Source of the DNA: Desulfovibrionaceae bacterium
GTDB lineage: Bacteria > Desulfobacterota > Desulfovibrionia > Desulfovibrionales > Desulfovibrionaceae
Direction: 5' to 3'
DNA: 57,827 bases
Assembly (NCBI GenBank): GCA_019421865.1
Contig: JAHZEL010000011.1
Span: 1-57,827, forward strand
The notes beneath the pieces are model-generated. The model was not told the origin of the DNA. It ran no database searches and saw only the letters and a program-made list of their open reading frames with translations. The position numbers and the translations under genes were made by a program. How positions within the stretch are numbered: position 1 is the first letter of the stretch; each line of letters starts with the position of its first letter. Shown piece after piece: positions 40,245 through 48,302 of this stretch.

Positions 40245-41948
40245 ATGGGAGTGTTGCAGAGTATACGGAGCTGGCGCGTGCGTCGCGCCCGTGCGCTGCT
40301 CAGAAGCTGGGGCTATGACGGCGCTTCCCTTTCGGAAGCAAACGAGTGGCACACGGTCAACGAACAGATCAACTGGCTCATAGGTCGGGCTTCTCCGCGT
40401 CTTCGGGCCCGTGTGCGCGATCTGGTGCGCAATTTCCCGCTCTTTGCCCGCGGTGTGAACGTGTACACCGCTTACATGGTGGGCCGCGGAGCCCGCTTTC
40501 AGTCGCTGGCCGTGCATCCCGACGGCTCTCCCGCCTATGAGGCGCGTCGTCGCATAGAGGACAGGTTCCGCGCATGGATGGAACAGGATGCCGATATCTC
40601 CGGAGGGCTGCATTTTTATGAGCTTCAGCAGCTTTTGTGCCGCCAGATCATGGAATGCGGGGAAGGCTTTTTCACGTTCTGCCGCCGGTCTCACTACCAT
40701 GTGTCGCCGCTTGCGCTCATGCCCATAGAGGCGGACCGCCTCACGGAATTGGGCGGCGGCCGGGATACGGAGCGCGTAGGGCATTTTGCCGGTGTGGAAT
40801 ACGACAGACTTACCGGGGAAAAGCTGGCCTATCACATCATGAACGACGGCTACAGCGCGGACGTGACCCGCGTGCCTGCCGATGAGATGCTGCACGTTTA
40901 CCAGCACCTGCGGCCCGGCCAGCTTCGCGGCGTCACGCCCTTTGCTCCGGCCATACTCACGGCCCGCGCCATGAGCCAGTTTGTGGAGAGCGAGCTGGAC
41001 GCGGCGCGCAAGGCCGCCAAGTATCTGGCCATAGTGACCACGGATCAGCCGGACGTGTACCAGGCGGCGCGCGGCATTGCCGGCGCAAAGAAGACGACGC
41101 AGGGCACGCCCATAGAAAGTCTGGAAAACTCCATCATCGAATACCTGCGCCCCGGTGAAGATATCCGCTTTGCCGAAGGCGCGAGCCGCCCGGGCGATGC
41201 CTTTGACCGTTTCAACCGCTTTGCGGCCCGCATGGTGGCCGTGAGCATAGACGTGCCCTATGAGGTGCTTTCCGGCGACTACACGGGCATCAACTACAGC
41301 ACGTCCAAGGCCAGCCGCGGTGACGCCCTCATGCTGCTCCGGCCCCATCACTTCATGATGCAGAACCGTTTTTCCATGCCGGTGTTCCGCCATTGGCTGG
41401 ATATGGAAGCCCTCACGCAGGATTACCTGCCGGGGTACTGGCTGGGCCGGGAAGGGTATCAGCGCTGCATGTGGATACCCGCGGGCATGCCGAGCGTGGA
41501 CCCGCAGCGTGACGGCCGGGCCGATATCGAGGCCATAGCCGCGGGCCTCAAGTCTCCGCAGGAAGCCATTCTCGGCCGAGGCGGCGATCCCGAAGAAGTG
41601 CTCGATCAGCTGGCGGAATGGCAGCGCATGGCGGATGAGCGCGGCGTGACCTTCGGCCAGGTATCCGAAAGCCTGAGCAGCAATCCGGCGGCGCTGGAAG
41701 ATCAGCCGGTGAGCATGCCTTCGGAGGAAGAGCCGTCCACGGAAGAAGGGGGAGCCGGTGAGACGCAGGAGCTTTTGAACGGCGCTCAGGTCACCAGCAT
41801 GGTGGATGTAGTGTCTTCCGTGTCCGCTGGAGAGATTCCCCGCGATACAGGAATAAAGATTCTGGAAACTGCGTTCGGCCTTACTCATGAAGAAGCGGAG
41901 GAGCTTCTGGGCGACGCCGGAACGAATGGAGGTAGCAATGCCGAATAA
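40245..41948 (+). CDS. Phage portal protein, lambda gpB family
   Basis: A 567-residue portal of the lambda type (Phage_portal_2), the dodecameric ring for DNA entry. LVRNFPLFARGVNVYTAYMVG, RQIMECGEGFFTFCRR, SFVESELDAARKAAKYLAIV-like helix and VPYEVLSGDYTGINYSTSKASR are typical; the C-terminus becomes Glu/Ser-rich. Its start follows the gpW stop by two bases and its end overlaps the capsid gene by 11 bases. Confidence 0.92.
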   Translation: MGVLQSIRSWRVRRARALLRSWGYDGASLSEANEWHTVNEQINWLIGRASPRLRARVRDLVRNFPLFARGVNVYTAYMVGRGARFQSLAVHPDGSPAYEARRRIEDRFRAWMEQDADISGGLHFYELQQLLCRQIMECGEGFFTFCRRSHYHVSPLALMPIEADRLTELGGGRDTERVGHFAGVEYDRLTGEKLAYHIMNDGYSADVTRVPADEMLHVYQHLRPGQLRGVTPFAPAILTARAMSQFVESELDAARKAAKYLAIVTTDQPDVYQAARGIAGAKKTTQGTPIESLENSIIEYLRPGEDIRFAEGASRPGDAFDRFNRFAARMVAVSIDVPYEVLSGDYTGINYSTSKASRGDALMLLRPHHFMMQNRFSMPVFRHWLDMEALTQDYLPGYWLGREGYQRCMWIPAGMPSVDPQRDGRADIEAIAAGLKSPQEAILGRGGDPEEVLDQLAEWQRMADERGVTFGQVSESLSSNPAALEDQPVSMPSEEEPSTEEGGAGETQELLNGAQVTSMVDVVSSVSAGEIPRDTGIKILETAFGLTHEEAEELLGDAGTNGGSNAE

Positions 41949-44001
41949 ACAAAGGGAAGTTCACGCGTCGAGCCGGTCCGCGGTGCTGGCCGTACGTGGA
42001 GCGCCTCTTTCCCTCGATGAGGCGACCCGCAGCGTGGAGTTTACGGCGGCCACGGAGCAGCCGGTGAACGTGTGGGACTGGGACAAGTGGGATGTCGTTC
42101 CAGAGGTGCTGAGGATGGACGGCGTACAGCTTCCATCTTCGGGGCAGGTGCCGCTGCTGGACACTCACGACGGCACGAGCGTGCAGAACGTGCTCGGCAG
42201 CTTCGGAGCCTTTCGCACGGAAGATGGCCAGCTCATAGGGCGCGCCACGTTTTCCGGAGTGCAGGCCGGAGCGGATGCCTTCCGCCGTGTGGCTGAAGGG
42301 CACATTACCGACGTTTCCGTGGGCTACGAGGTTCTGGCTTCCACCTGGGTGGAGAGCGGCGCCACGGCCATGGTGGAAGGCGTGGAATACACGGGACCTG
42401 TGCGCGTGACCACGGCATGGAAACTTTTTGAGGTGTCGCTTTGTCCCGTAGGTGCGGACGACAGGGCGAAGGTACGGGGAAAAATCATCAACATCGGAGG
42501 ACAATCCATGAACAGAAAGCCCGGACAGGGGAAGCGTTTTGACGCATCCGCCGCGAAGGAGCAGCTGAGCACCGCCGTTGAAGCTCTGAACGCGCTGGCA
42601 GCAGTGCTTACGGAACCGGAAGAAGAGAAGACGGACGATACTGCGGAAGATAGTAACGAACCTGCGGCCATACCGGAAAGCCCTACTGGTGAAGGCGACG
42701 GCCGAGCCTGCGAGCCGGACGACAAGACCAGGGAAGACGCCGTGGAAGAAGAACGCGCCCGCATTATGGAAATCTCGGCCATGTGCCGCGCGCACAACAT
42801 GCCCGCCAACATGGAGGAAGAGATGATCCGCAAGGGCTACAGTCTGGACAAGTCCCGTGCGGCCGTTCTTACCCGCCTTGAAGGACGGAGCTCTGCCGCC
42901 TTTGCCCGTGTGGATGTGGGCCGTACCGAACAGGAAAAAGTGCGTGAGGCCGTTTCCCACGGCCTGCTGCTGCGCTGCGGTGTGGCAGAAGCCCGTATCA
43001 ATAACGGCAAAATTGCTGCCGGCGCCCGTGAGTTCTCGGGCATGAGCATGCGCGAGGTGTGCCGTGAGATGCTCATGAGAAGCGGACAGCCTACAGGCGG
43101 CAACGTGGTGGAAATGGTGGGCCGTGCGCTCTCCACCACCGATCTGCCTAACCTTCTCACCGATACGGCCAACCGCGTACTCATGGACGGCTGGGAATCG
43201 GCTGACAGACAGTGGGAAGTCTGGTGCGGACTGGACTCTGTTTCCGACTTCAAGGAGCTCACGCTGCTGGACTTTGCGAGCGGTGACGATCTGGCCCTTA
43301 TTCCTGAAGGCGGCGAATACCAGAACGGCCGTGCCGCCGAGCATGCGGAAAGCGTGAAGATTGAGACCTACGGCAAGATTTTCCCGCTCACCCGCCAGGC
43401 CATTGTGAACGACGATCTGGGCGCGTTTGCCCGCATTGCCCGCAACCACGGCGAAGCGGCCGCCCGCATGGTGAACCGCCTTGCCTGCCGTGTGCTCACC
43501 GCCAACCCGACCATGGGCGACGGCACGGCGCTCTTCCACGACGATCACGGAAACCTTGTATCGTCCGGCGGTAACGTGCCCACCGTGGAAACGCTGGGCG
43601 CAGCCTTCCTGAAGATGCGCACGCAGAAGGACGCCCTGGGCAATCGCGTTCAGATCCGTCCGCAGTTCTTCATTGCGCCGGCCGCGCTGGAAACCGGCGC
43701 CGAAGTCTTCTTCAACTCTCAGCTTATCGGTACGCAGGAAAAGCCCAATCAGGCGAACATCTACGCGGGCAGCGTGCTGACTCGTGTGTATGACGCGGAA
43801 CTGGACGACGTTTCCGCCTCCGATTGGTATCTGGCCGGCCCCAAGGGCAAGACGGTGACCATATTCACGCTGAACGGCGCGACGGCTCCTTACCTTGAGT
43901 ACAAGGAAGGCTGGCGTGTGGACGGTGTGGAATACAAGGTGCGCCTTGACGTGGCCGCCAAGGCTGTGGCCTGGCAGGGGCTGTGCAAGTCTGCGAGCTG
44001 A
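41938..44001 (+). CDS. Prohead protease-major capsid protein fusion
   Basis: A 687-residue fusion. Residues 1 to about 185 form an S78-type prohead protease, with the catalytic His in LLDTHDGTS and the catalytic Ser in ITDVSVGYEV. A Glu/Asp-rich linker with coiled character (about 200-300) suits an internal scaffold. From about residue 330 the HK97-fold capsid follows (LPNLLTDTANRVLMDGWE, QIRPQFFIAPAALE, YKVRLDVAAKAVAW). Such protease-capsid fusions are known in phages with lambda-type portals. Self-cleavage would free the mature capsid protein. GGAGGTAGCA precedes ATG 41938. Confidence 0.9.
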   Translation: MPNKQREVHASSRSAVLAVRGAPLSLDEATRSVEFTAATEQPVNVWDWDKWDVVPEVLRMDGVQLPSSGQVPLLDTHDGTSVQNVLGSFGAFRTEDGQLIGRATFSGVQAGADAFRRVAEGHITDVSVGYEVLASTWVESGATAMVEGVEYTGPVRVTTAWKLFEVSLCPVGADDRAKVRGKIINIGGQSMNRKPGQGKRFDASAAKEQLSTAVEALNALAAVLTEPEEEKTDDTAEDSNEPAAIPESPTGEGDGRACEPDDKTREDAVEEERARIMEISAMCRAHNMPANMEEEMIRKGYSLDKSRAAVLTRLEGRSSAAFARVDVGRTEQEKVREAVSHGLLLRCGVAEARINNGKIAAGAREFSGMSMREVCREMLMRSGQPTGGNVVEMVGRALSTTDLPNLLTDTANRVLMDGWESADRQWEVWCGLDSVSDFKELTLLDFASGDDLALIPEGGEYQNGRAAEHAESVKIETYGKIFPLTRQAIVNDDLGAFARIARNHGEAAARMVNRLACRVLTANPTMGDGTALFHDDHGNLVSSGGNVPTVETLGAAFLKMRTQKDALGNRVQIRPQFFIAPAALETGAEVFFNSQLIGTQEKPNQANIYAGSVLTRVYDAELDDVSASDWYLAGPKGKTVTIFTLNGATAPYLEYKEGWRVDGVEYKVRLDVAAKAVAWQGLCKSAS
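42508..44001 (+). CDS. Internal-start product: scaffold plus major capsid protein
   Basis: In frame within the fusion gene, ATG 42508 is preceded by GGAGG at 42496-42500 with 7-base spacing, a near-ideal ribosome-binding site exactly at the protease-scaffold junction. It would give a 497-residue protease-free scaffold-capsid, analogous to the nested C/Nu3 genes of lambda. Translation from it is inferred. Confidence 0.55.
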   Translation: MNRKPGQGKRFDASAAKEQLSTAVEALNALAAVLTEPEEEKTDDTAEDSNEPAAIPESPTGEGDGRACEPDDKTREDAVEEERARIMEISAMCRAHNMPANMEEEMIRKGYSLDKSRAAVLTRLEGRSSAAFARVDVGRTEQEKVREAVSHGLLLRCGVAEARINNGKIAAGAREFSGMSMREVCREMLMRSGQPTGGNVVEMVGRALSTTDLPNLLTDTANRVLMDGWESADRQWEVWCGLDSVSDFKELTLLDFASGDDLALIPEGGEYQNGRAAEHAESVKIETYGKIFPLTRQAIVNDDLGAFARIARNHGEAAARMVNRLACRVLTANPTMGDGTALFHDDHGNLVSSGGNVPTVETLGAAFLKMRTQKDALGNRVQIRPQFFIAPAALETGAEVFFNSQLIGTQEKPNQANIYAGSVLTRVYDAELDDVSASDWYLAGPKGKTVTIFTLNGATAPYLEYKEGWRVDGVEYKVRLDVAAKAVAWQGLCKSAS

Positions 44002-44018
44002 AGAAAAGGAGAGAGAAC

Positions 44019-44372
44019 ATGCAGAACAAGATTCAGGGAACCCATCTCATGAGCTACGCGCCGTCGTCCACTCCTGTGAAGGGTGGCGACCTCGTGAAAC
44101 TGGGAGACTCTTTTTACGGCGTGGCGGTGAATGACCTTGCCGTGAATGAAACCGGCATTGTTGATACGGACGGTGTTTTCGAGCTTCCCAAGGTCACCGG
44201 CGCCGTTACCCAGGGCGCGCCGCTGTATGTCGGCAGCGACGGCAAGGTGACGGTCACGGCAACGGACAAGGCTTATTGCGGCCGGGCCTTTGCCGCTGCC
44301 GGAAGTTCGGATGCCACGGTCAAGGTTATGCTGAACTTCGGCGTGGACCCTTCGGCCTATAACGCGGGCTAG
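44019..44372 (+). CDS. Capsid decoration-like protein (DUF2190)
   Basis: A 117-residue beta-rich protein of the DUF2190 type, small proteins that follow the capsid gene in many phages and resemble capsid-decorating proteins. GDLVKLGDSFYGVAVNDLAVNETG and the QGAPLYVGSDGKVT turn are typical. AGGAGAGAG precedes the ATG. Confidence 0.8.
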   Translation: MQNKIQGTHLMSYAPSSTPVKGGDLVKLGDSFYGVAVNDLAVNETGIVDTDGVFELPKVTGAVTQGAPLYVGSDGKVTVTATDKAYCGRAFAAAGSSDATVKVMLNFGVDPSAYNAG

Positions 44373-44376
44373 TCGT

Positions 44377-44922
44377 ATGGGCTGCTTTGAAAAAGCCCAT
44401 GCCTTCGTGGAGCGCATGGAAGGCGGCTTTGTGGACGATCCCGCCGACCCCGGCGGAACCACGAACTACGGTGTATCCCTGCGCTTTCTCAAGTCTCAGG
44501 GGCTTGAAGTCGGGGACATCGACGGCGACGGCGACATAGATGCCGACGATATCCGTGCGCTTACTCCGGAGCGAGCGGCGGGAGTTCTCCGCCGCACGTT
44601 CTGGGATGTGTTTCCGCTCGATGCCGTGCCAGACCCTCTGGCCCTGGCCGTGTATGACACGGCCGTGAATATGGGAGTGGGGCAGGCCAAGATGCTGACG
44701 CAGAAGGCTCTTTTTATAGAGGCAGACGGCCGCTGGGGCCCGCTGACCTGGGCGGCCGTAAAGGCCTGTTCTGATCCCAAGGCGGCAGCCCTTGCCATGG
44801 TAGAGCGCCGCCGGGAGCGTTACGCGGCGCTGGTGCGGAACAATCCTGCTCTGGAGAAGTTTTCCCGCGGCTGGGAAAACCGCATGAAGGCGCTGGAAAA
44901 AGAAATAAGGAGTGCTGTGTGA
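44377..44922 (+). CDS. GH108-type endolysin with dockerin-like calcium loop
   Basis: A 181-residue lysozyme-like endolysin. The GH108 active-site region EGGFVDDPADPGGTTNYGVS begins at residue 15 with catalytic Glu 15, and FWDVFPLDAVPDPLALAVYDTAVNMG and QKALFIEADGRWGPLTWAAV follow in family order. An insert at residues 47-58 (DIDGDGDIDADD) fits the 12-residue calcium loop of dockerin/EF-hand repeats. It overlaps the next gene by 4 bases. No signal peptide is visible, so a holin is needed. Confidence 0.87.
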   Translation: MGCFEKAHAFVERMEGGFVDDPADPGGTTNYGVSLRFLKSQGLEVGDIDGDGDIDADDIRALTPERAAGVLRRTFWDVFPLDAVPDPLALAVYDTAVNMGVGQAKMLTQKALFIEADGRWGPLTWAAVKACSDPKAAALAMVERRRERYAALVRNNPALEKFSRGWENRMKALEKEIRSAV

Positions 44923-45239
44923 AGACTCTTTTTCTGATGGGGCTGATGCTGCTCTTTGTCGCAACGGGGGCCATGGCTGAGGAAGCGGTGGAAGAGGCTC
45001 CGCTGGGCGCGGACATTGTGGCTGTATTGCTCACGTATCTGCCTGCTTCCTGGGGCGGATGGGTAACGCTGGTGGTGACGGTATGCGCGGCCATAGCGGC
45101 CTGCTGGCCTAGGCCTTCCGATGACGCGAATATCTTTGTCCGGATTCTGTACGCAGTGGTGAACGCCATAGGCTTCAATGCGGGCAAGGCTCAGAACGCT
45201 GACGATGCAGCCGCCCAGGTGCGAAAGGGCCGGGCGTGA
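44919..45239 (+). CDS. Lysis-cassette membrane protein, possible holin
   Basis: A 106-residue protein from a GTG. The first 20 residues form a signal-like helix (MKTLFLMGLMLLFVATGAMA) and a second segment WVTLVVTVCAAIAACW spans the membrane, with a charged C-terminus. Its place after the endolysin suggests a holin-type role, but no holin family is certain. Confidence 0.55.
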   Translation: MKTLFLMGLMLLFVATGAMAEEAVEEAPLGADIVAVLLTYLPASWGGWVTLVVTVCAAIAACWPRPSDDANIFVRILYAVVNAIGFNAGKAQNADDAAAQVRKGRA

Positions 45240-45439
45240 GCCGTGTCACTGAAATCCTTTATCTCCTGCTCTCCCTTGGGGTGCGTCTTCTGGAACGGCT
45301 GGATGAAAAGAAAGCTGAGGAGTTTCGTGCTTCTGTGCTTGCTGATCCTGCCGGCGAGTGGGTGCGCCTCATGGGAGGGACGGACAGAAGGGGAAGTTCT
45401 GGAAGCAGCGCCGACAACACCGGGAGCGCTGGTCACTGA
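45236..45439 (+). CDS. Small lysis-cassette protein
   Basis: A 67-residue protein from a GTG overlapping the previous stop. An amphipathic or membrane-associated N-terminus (VTEILYLLLSLGVRLLERL) is followed by a charged helix and a Ser/Gly-rich end. The lipoprotein gene at 45303 starts inside it in another frame, as in Rz/Rz1 pairs, so it may be an inner-membrane spanin; this is tentative. Confidence 0.5.
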   Translation: MSRVTEILYLLLSLGVRLLERLDEKKAEEFRASVLADPAGEWVRLMGGTDRRGSSGSSADNTGSAGH

Positions 45440-45563
45440 AGGCTGGTCCTACGTTCACGGCGGAAGGGAAATTACAGAAGAAGGTACATGGGTTCACCTG
45501 CCCGCAGGGGAAGCGGGAAATCTCCTTTTGTGGGTGAAGCAGGCGGAGGAAAAATGCCGATGA
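45303..45563 (+). CDS. Small lipoprotein, possible outer-membrane spanin
   Basis: An 86-residue protein with a short signal and clear lipobox, LILPASGC, so the mature N-terminus is Cys 21 (approximately). It begins inside the previous gene in a different reading frame, overlapping by 137 bases. Small lipoproteins nested in a lysis gene are typical o-spanins. The mature part is not Pro-rich like Rz1. Confidence 0.6.
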   Translation: MKRKLRSFVLLCLLILPASGCASWEGRTEGEVLEAAPTTPGALVTEGWSYVHGGREITEEGTWVHLPAGEAGNLLLWVKQAEEKCR

Positions 45564-46015
45564 ATGATCTGGGGGACGAGTCCCGCCATGCCGCCGAGTA
45601 TTTGGACTGGTTCCGGGGAATATGGCCGCTGGCGCTTCTGGCCAGTGTGCTGGCCTTCCTTGTGGCGGCCGGGCACATCAAGCGCAGTTACCGCCAGCGC
45701 AGCCGTGGGCAGATTATCGGTAACATGCTTTGGTCTGCGCTGGTGACGGGATTTCTGGCGCTGGGGGCGGTGGCTCTGCTGCCGCTGGTAGCTCCCGAAC
45801 CGACCAGGGGCATGGAAATAGGCGTGGTCATCTTTGTCTGCGTGTTCGGCGTCAAGGGCATGGACGTGGTGCTTCGCCGATTCATGGGCCTGTCGGTGGT
45901 GGACCTTATGGACCCGGCGGACATCAATGACATACGCCGGGGAATGTCTCCGAGGCAGCAGGAAGAGCATGCCAGGAACTGTCCCTTCCGCTGTGGGGAT
46001 TGCAGGAGGCGGTGA
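45554..46015 (+). CDS. Phage membrane protein, LydA-like holin candidate
   Basis: A 153-residue protein with three hydrophobic segments (IWPLALLASVLAFLVAAG, MLWSALVTGFLALGAVALLPLV, IGVVIFVCVFGVKGMDVVL). It resembles LydA/phage holin superfamily III proteins. A C-terminal CPFRCGDC cluster is unusual. The start overlaps the lipoprotein stop; an ATG at 45560 is also possible. Confidence 0.6.
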   Translation: MPMNDLGDESRHAAEYLDWFRGIWPLALLASVLAFLVAAGHIKRSYRQRSRGQIIGNMLWSALVTGFLALGAVALLPLVAPEPTRGMEIGVVIFVCVFGVKGMDVVLRRFMGLSVVDLMDPADINDIRRGMSPRQQEEHARNCPFRCGDCRRR

Positions 46016-46767
46016 TGGCTCGAAGCAAAAGTAATGGTCTGCTTTCCCAGCATAGGGCCGGGCGAAGAGTAGACCCTTTCTGGAAAACGGGAGGCCGAAA
46101 TACCAGAACTCTTTTTATGCCCGCCATCGTGGCCCACGGCGTTCTGACAGAGGAGCTGAAAGCCCGCAAGCTGGAGCTCGATCCTGCGGAAGTAGCGGCC
46201 GTGGAAGTGGCCGCACTGGTGAACACGCTTAAGGCTTACCGTGCAGGCATAGTGCAGATACTTGCACGCCGATATGTGAAGGATCGTTCCTATTGGCAGC
46301 CTTTTGTAACGGTGAAGTATCCGAAGGGAAGAAGGGCCCTTCATACCACGAAGAAGTATGGCACCGCCTACAAGAATATCGTCGGCGGACGTGTTCGGGT
46401 GAAGGGCCCCAAAAAGGTGAATATCGTCGAATGGAATCCTGTACGCGGAAAAAAAGGACTCAAGTTCCGTGTGCTGCGACAAGGACCTGAGAAGGAAATC
46501 AGAACGTCGTTTCTCGGCTCTGGCTTCGGCGGCAAGGAGCTTGCCTATCGCCGCACGGGGAAATTTTACACAAATGAAAAGGGGTGGCTGCGCGAGTATA
46601 TCACCACCGTAAGCACCACGGCGGGCCTTGAGATACTTCAGGAGACACGTCACCGGCTTCCGGAACTGGACATGTTGCGTGAAGACGTTGGGCTGTATAT
46701 GCAACGCGCCGTCATAGGTCAGCTCGATCTAATGTTGTCCCGCAAGAAAAGGAGAAGGGCGACATGA
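46015..46767 (+). CDS. Phage neck/tail completion protein, putative
   Basis: A 250-residue basic protein between the lysis cassette and head-tail joining genes, where lambda gpZ or HK97 gp10-type neck proteins are encoded. It is rich in Lys, Arg and Tyr (YPKGRRALHTTKKYGTAYKNIVGG), with a predicted alpha-beta pattern, but no family match was certain. GCAGGAGGCGGTG precedes the ATG, and the stop overlaps the next ATG. Confidence 0.5.
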   Translation: MARSKSNGLLSQHRAGRRVDPFWKTGGRNTRTLFMPAIVAHGVLTEELKARKLELDPAEVAAVEVAALVNTLKAYRAGIVQILARRYVKDRSYWQPFVTVKYPKGRRALHTTKKYGTAYKNIVGGRVRVKGPKKVNIVEWNPVRGKKGLKFRVLRQGPEKEIRTSFLGSGFGGKELAYRRTGKFYTNEKGWLREYITTVSTTAGLEILQETRHRLPELDMLREDVGLYMQRAVIGQLDLMLSRKKRRRAT

Positions 46768-47105
46768 ACATTCTGGACAGACTGGATGCAGACATGAACG
46801 CCGTGTTCTCCCAAGAAGACGGCATAACGGAAGCCTGTGTTGTGGAGAACGTGGCCCTGCGCTGCTTTTATGAATACCCCACGGAAGACGTGCAGCCCGG
46901 TTCCGCGCGGGTGGCCACACCGGTGCGGGCTCCGTATGCCACGCTGCTGGTTTCGGAGGTGAAAGCGAAGCTCGGCCGCAAGCTGAAACGTGGGGATGTG
47001 CTCACCGTTCGCGGCAAGGCGTTCCGCATCGAGGTTATCCGGCCCGACGGCATAGGAGGCCTTGTGTGCAAGCTGAAGAGACAGGAGACGGGCAATGACT
47101 CTTAA
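46764..47105 (+). CDS. Head-tail attachment protein, lambda FII-like
   Basis: A 113-residue beta-rich protein resembling gpFII: NVALRCFYEYPTED, then PYATLLVSEVKAKLGRKLKRGDVLTVRGKAFRIEVIRPDGIGGLVCKL. The closing PDG.G pattern and size support this. It overlaps both neighbours by a few bases, and its 3' end by 11 bases with the MazG-like gene. Confidence 0.62.
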   Translation: MNILDRLDADMNAVFSQEDGITEACVVENVALRCFYEYPTEDVQPGSARVATPVRAPYATLLVSEVKAKLGRKLKRGDVLTVRGKAFRIEVIRPDGIGGLVCKLKRQETGNDS

Positions 47106-47418
47106 TGAGTTCCAGGACAAGGCGGAGACCTTCAGTGAGCCGTACTTCGACAGCGTGGACCACTGCGCAATCGTACTCGGTGAAGAAGCCGGGGAAGTCC
47201 TGGGTAAAGTAAAGAAGTGGGGCAGGGACGCCGGATTTGATCGAGATTCTCCTCAGTTCAAAGGCATAAAAGATGAGCTTGGAGATGTTTTCTGGTGCGT
47301 GTCGCGCATGGCGAAGCAGTGCGGCTGGACGCTGGAAGAAATAGGGCAGGACTGCTGCCGGAAGCTTGCCGACCGTAAGGCGCGCGGCGTTCTGCATGGG
47401 GAAGGAGATAGCCGATGA
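47095..47418 (+). CDS. MazG-like nucleotide pyrophosphohydrolase
   Basis: A 107-residue all-alpha NTP pyrophosphohydrolase-type protein. The metal-binding motif EEAGE (GEEAGEVLGKVKKWGRD) and the second acidic motif KDELGDVFWCVSRMAKQCG are present, as in MazG/dCTPase-like enzymes. It is one domain, typical for phage versions that alter nucleotide or alarmone pools. It lies inside the neck/tail operon, an odd site for a metabolic gene. Confidence 0.8.
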   Translation: MTLNEFQDKAETFSEPYFDSVDHCAIVLGEEAGEVLGKVKKWGRDAGFDRDSPQFKGIKDELGDVFWCVSRMAKQCGWTLEEIGQDCCRKLADRKARGVLHGEGDSR

Positions 47419-47519
47419 ATGCTTTTTTGCTGATGGTAATGGCGTCTTTTTTGGGTTGCCTTGTAGCCGGTGTGGTCTGGTGGCTTATGGCATCCATGTT
47501 TGAAGGCAGGGACGAATGA
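47415..47519 (+). CDS. Tiny membrane protein
   Basis: A 34-residue protein, MNAFLLMVMASFLGCLVAGV followed by WWLMASMFEGRDE, is one membrane helix with an acidic tail. It starts in a 4-base overlap with the MazG-like gene after GGAGATA and its stop overlaps the next ATG. Its coupling on both sides supports it as a real gene. Confidence 0.6.
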   Translation: MNAFLLMVMASFLGCLVAGVVWWLMASMFEGRDE

Positions 47520-48124
47520 GCGCCGACATCATGGGCACATTGCCTGCACATCCGCGTACGGCGCTCAGGCAGGCCGTAGGGGCTCTTATCGAACAGGCGG
47601 GCTTTTCCGGCCGTGTGTACCTGAACCCTGAAGAGCCCTGGGACGCTCCCTCATTTCCGAGTGTGGGCGTGTACATCACGGAAGAATCCCGGCCGGATAC
47701 GGATCTTTCTCCGGTTCCCGACAGTAGGGAGGCCACGCTTGCGGTGGACATACTGGAAGCCGTGCGGGGTACGGATCTTCCCCTCGATGATCGCATAGAG
47801 GCATTGGAGCTCACTGTGGACAGGGCGCTGTCCTTTGAGGCTGTGGACAGGGAGTTCACCGCCCGCGGTGGCCAGCTGGAAAACTTTGAATATTCCGGCA
47901 TGGAGCTCGGCAAGGCCGATAACGGAGAAATCACCGTGGCCTGTCTCACGCTCACGTTTACGGCCTTTTACCGGATGCCGCCGCGTGAGGGGACCGTGGA
48001 CCTGTTCCGGACCGGATACGTCGAATGGGATCTTGCCGACGGGATGAATCATCCCGACGGACGCAAAGAGGCAACGGACATAGTCACCCTTCCGCAGGAT
48101 GGGGACGAAAGCAAAGGAGAATGA
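47516..48124 (+). CDS. Tail terminator, lambda gpU-like
   Basis: A 202-residue protein starting LPAHPRTALRQAVGALIEQAG, continuing through WDAPSFPSVGVYITEES and the middle ATLAVDILEAV, and ending with NGEITVACLTLTFTAFYRMPP. These match the plan of phage minor tail protein U, which caps the tail tube. The C-terminal 30 residues are extra. Confidence 0.68.
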   Translation: MSADIMGTLPAHPRTALRQAVGALIEQAGFSGRVYLNPEEPWDAPSFPSVGVYITEESRPDTDLSPVPDSREATLAVDILEAVRGTDLPLDDRIEALELTVDRALSFEAVDREFTARGGQLENFEYSGMELGKADNGEITVACLTLTFTAFYRMPPREGTVDLFRTGYVEWDLADGMNHPDGRKEATDIVTLPQDGDESKGE

Positions 48125-48125
48125 C

Positions 48126-48302
48126 ATGCAGCGCGAACAGATGTTTGTGAAGCCTGCACCCGGGCGCGTGGTGCGCGACCCGTCCACCGGTCTGCCGCTT
48201 CCTGAAGGCGGCGCGGTGGTGGAGAAAACGCAGTTCTGGCTGCGGAGGCTCAGGGACGGCGACGTGGAGAAAATCCATGAGGAAAGGAAGGAGACGGAAT
48301 AA
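48126..48302 (+). CDS. DUF2635 phage protein
   Basis: A 58-residue protein (FVKPAPGRVVRDPSTGLPLPEGG, VEKTQFWLRRLRDGDV) with the DUF2635 pattern, found directly before the sheath gene in Mu-like phages. Its stop overlaps the sheath start. Confidence 0.8.
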   Translation: MQREQMFVKPAPGRVVRDPSTGLPLPEGGAVVEKTQFWLRRLRDGDVEKIHEERKETE

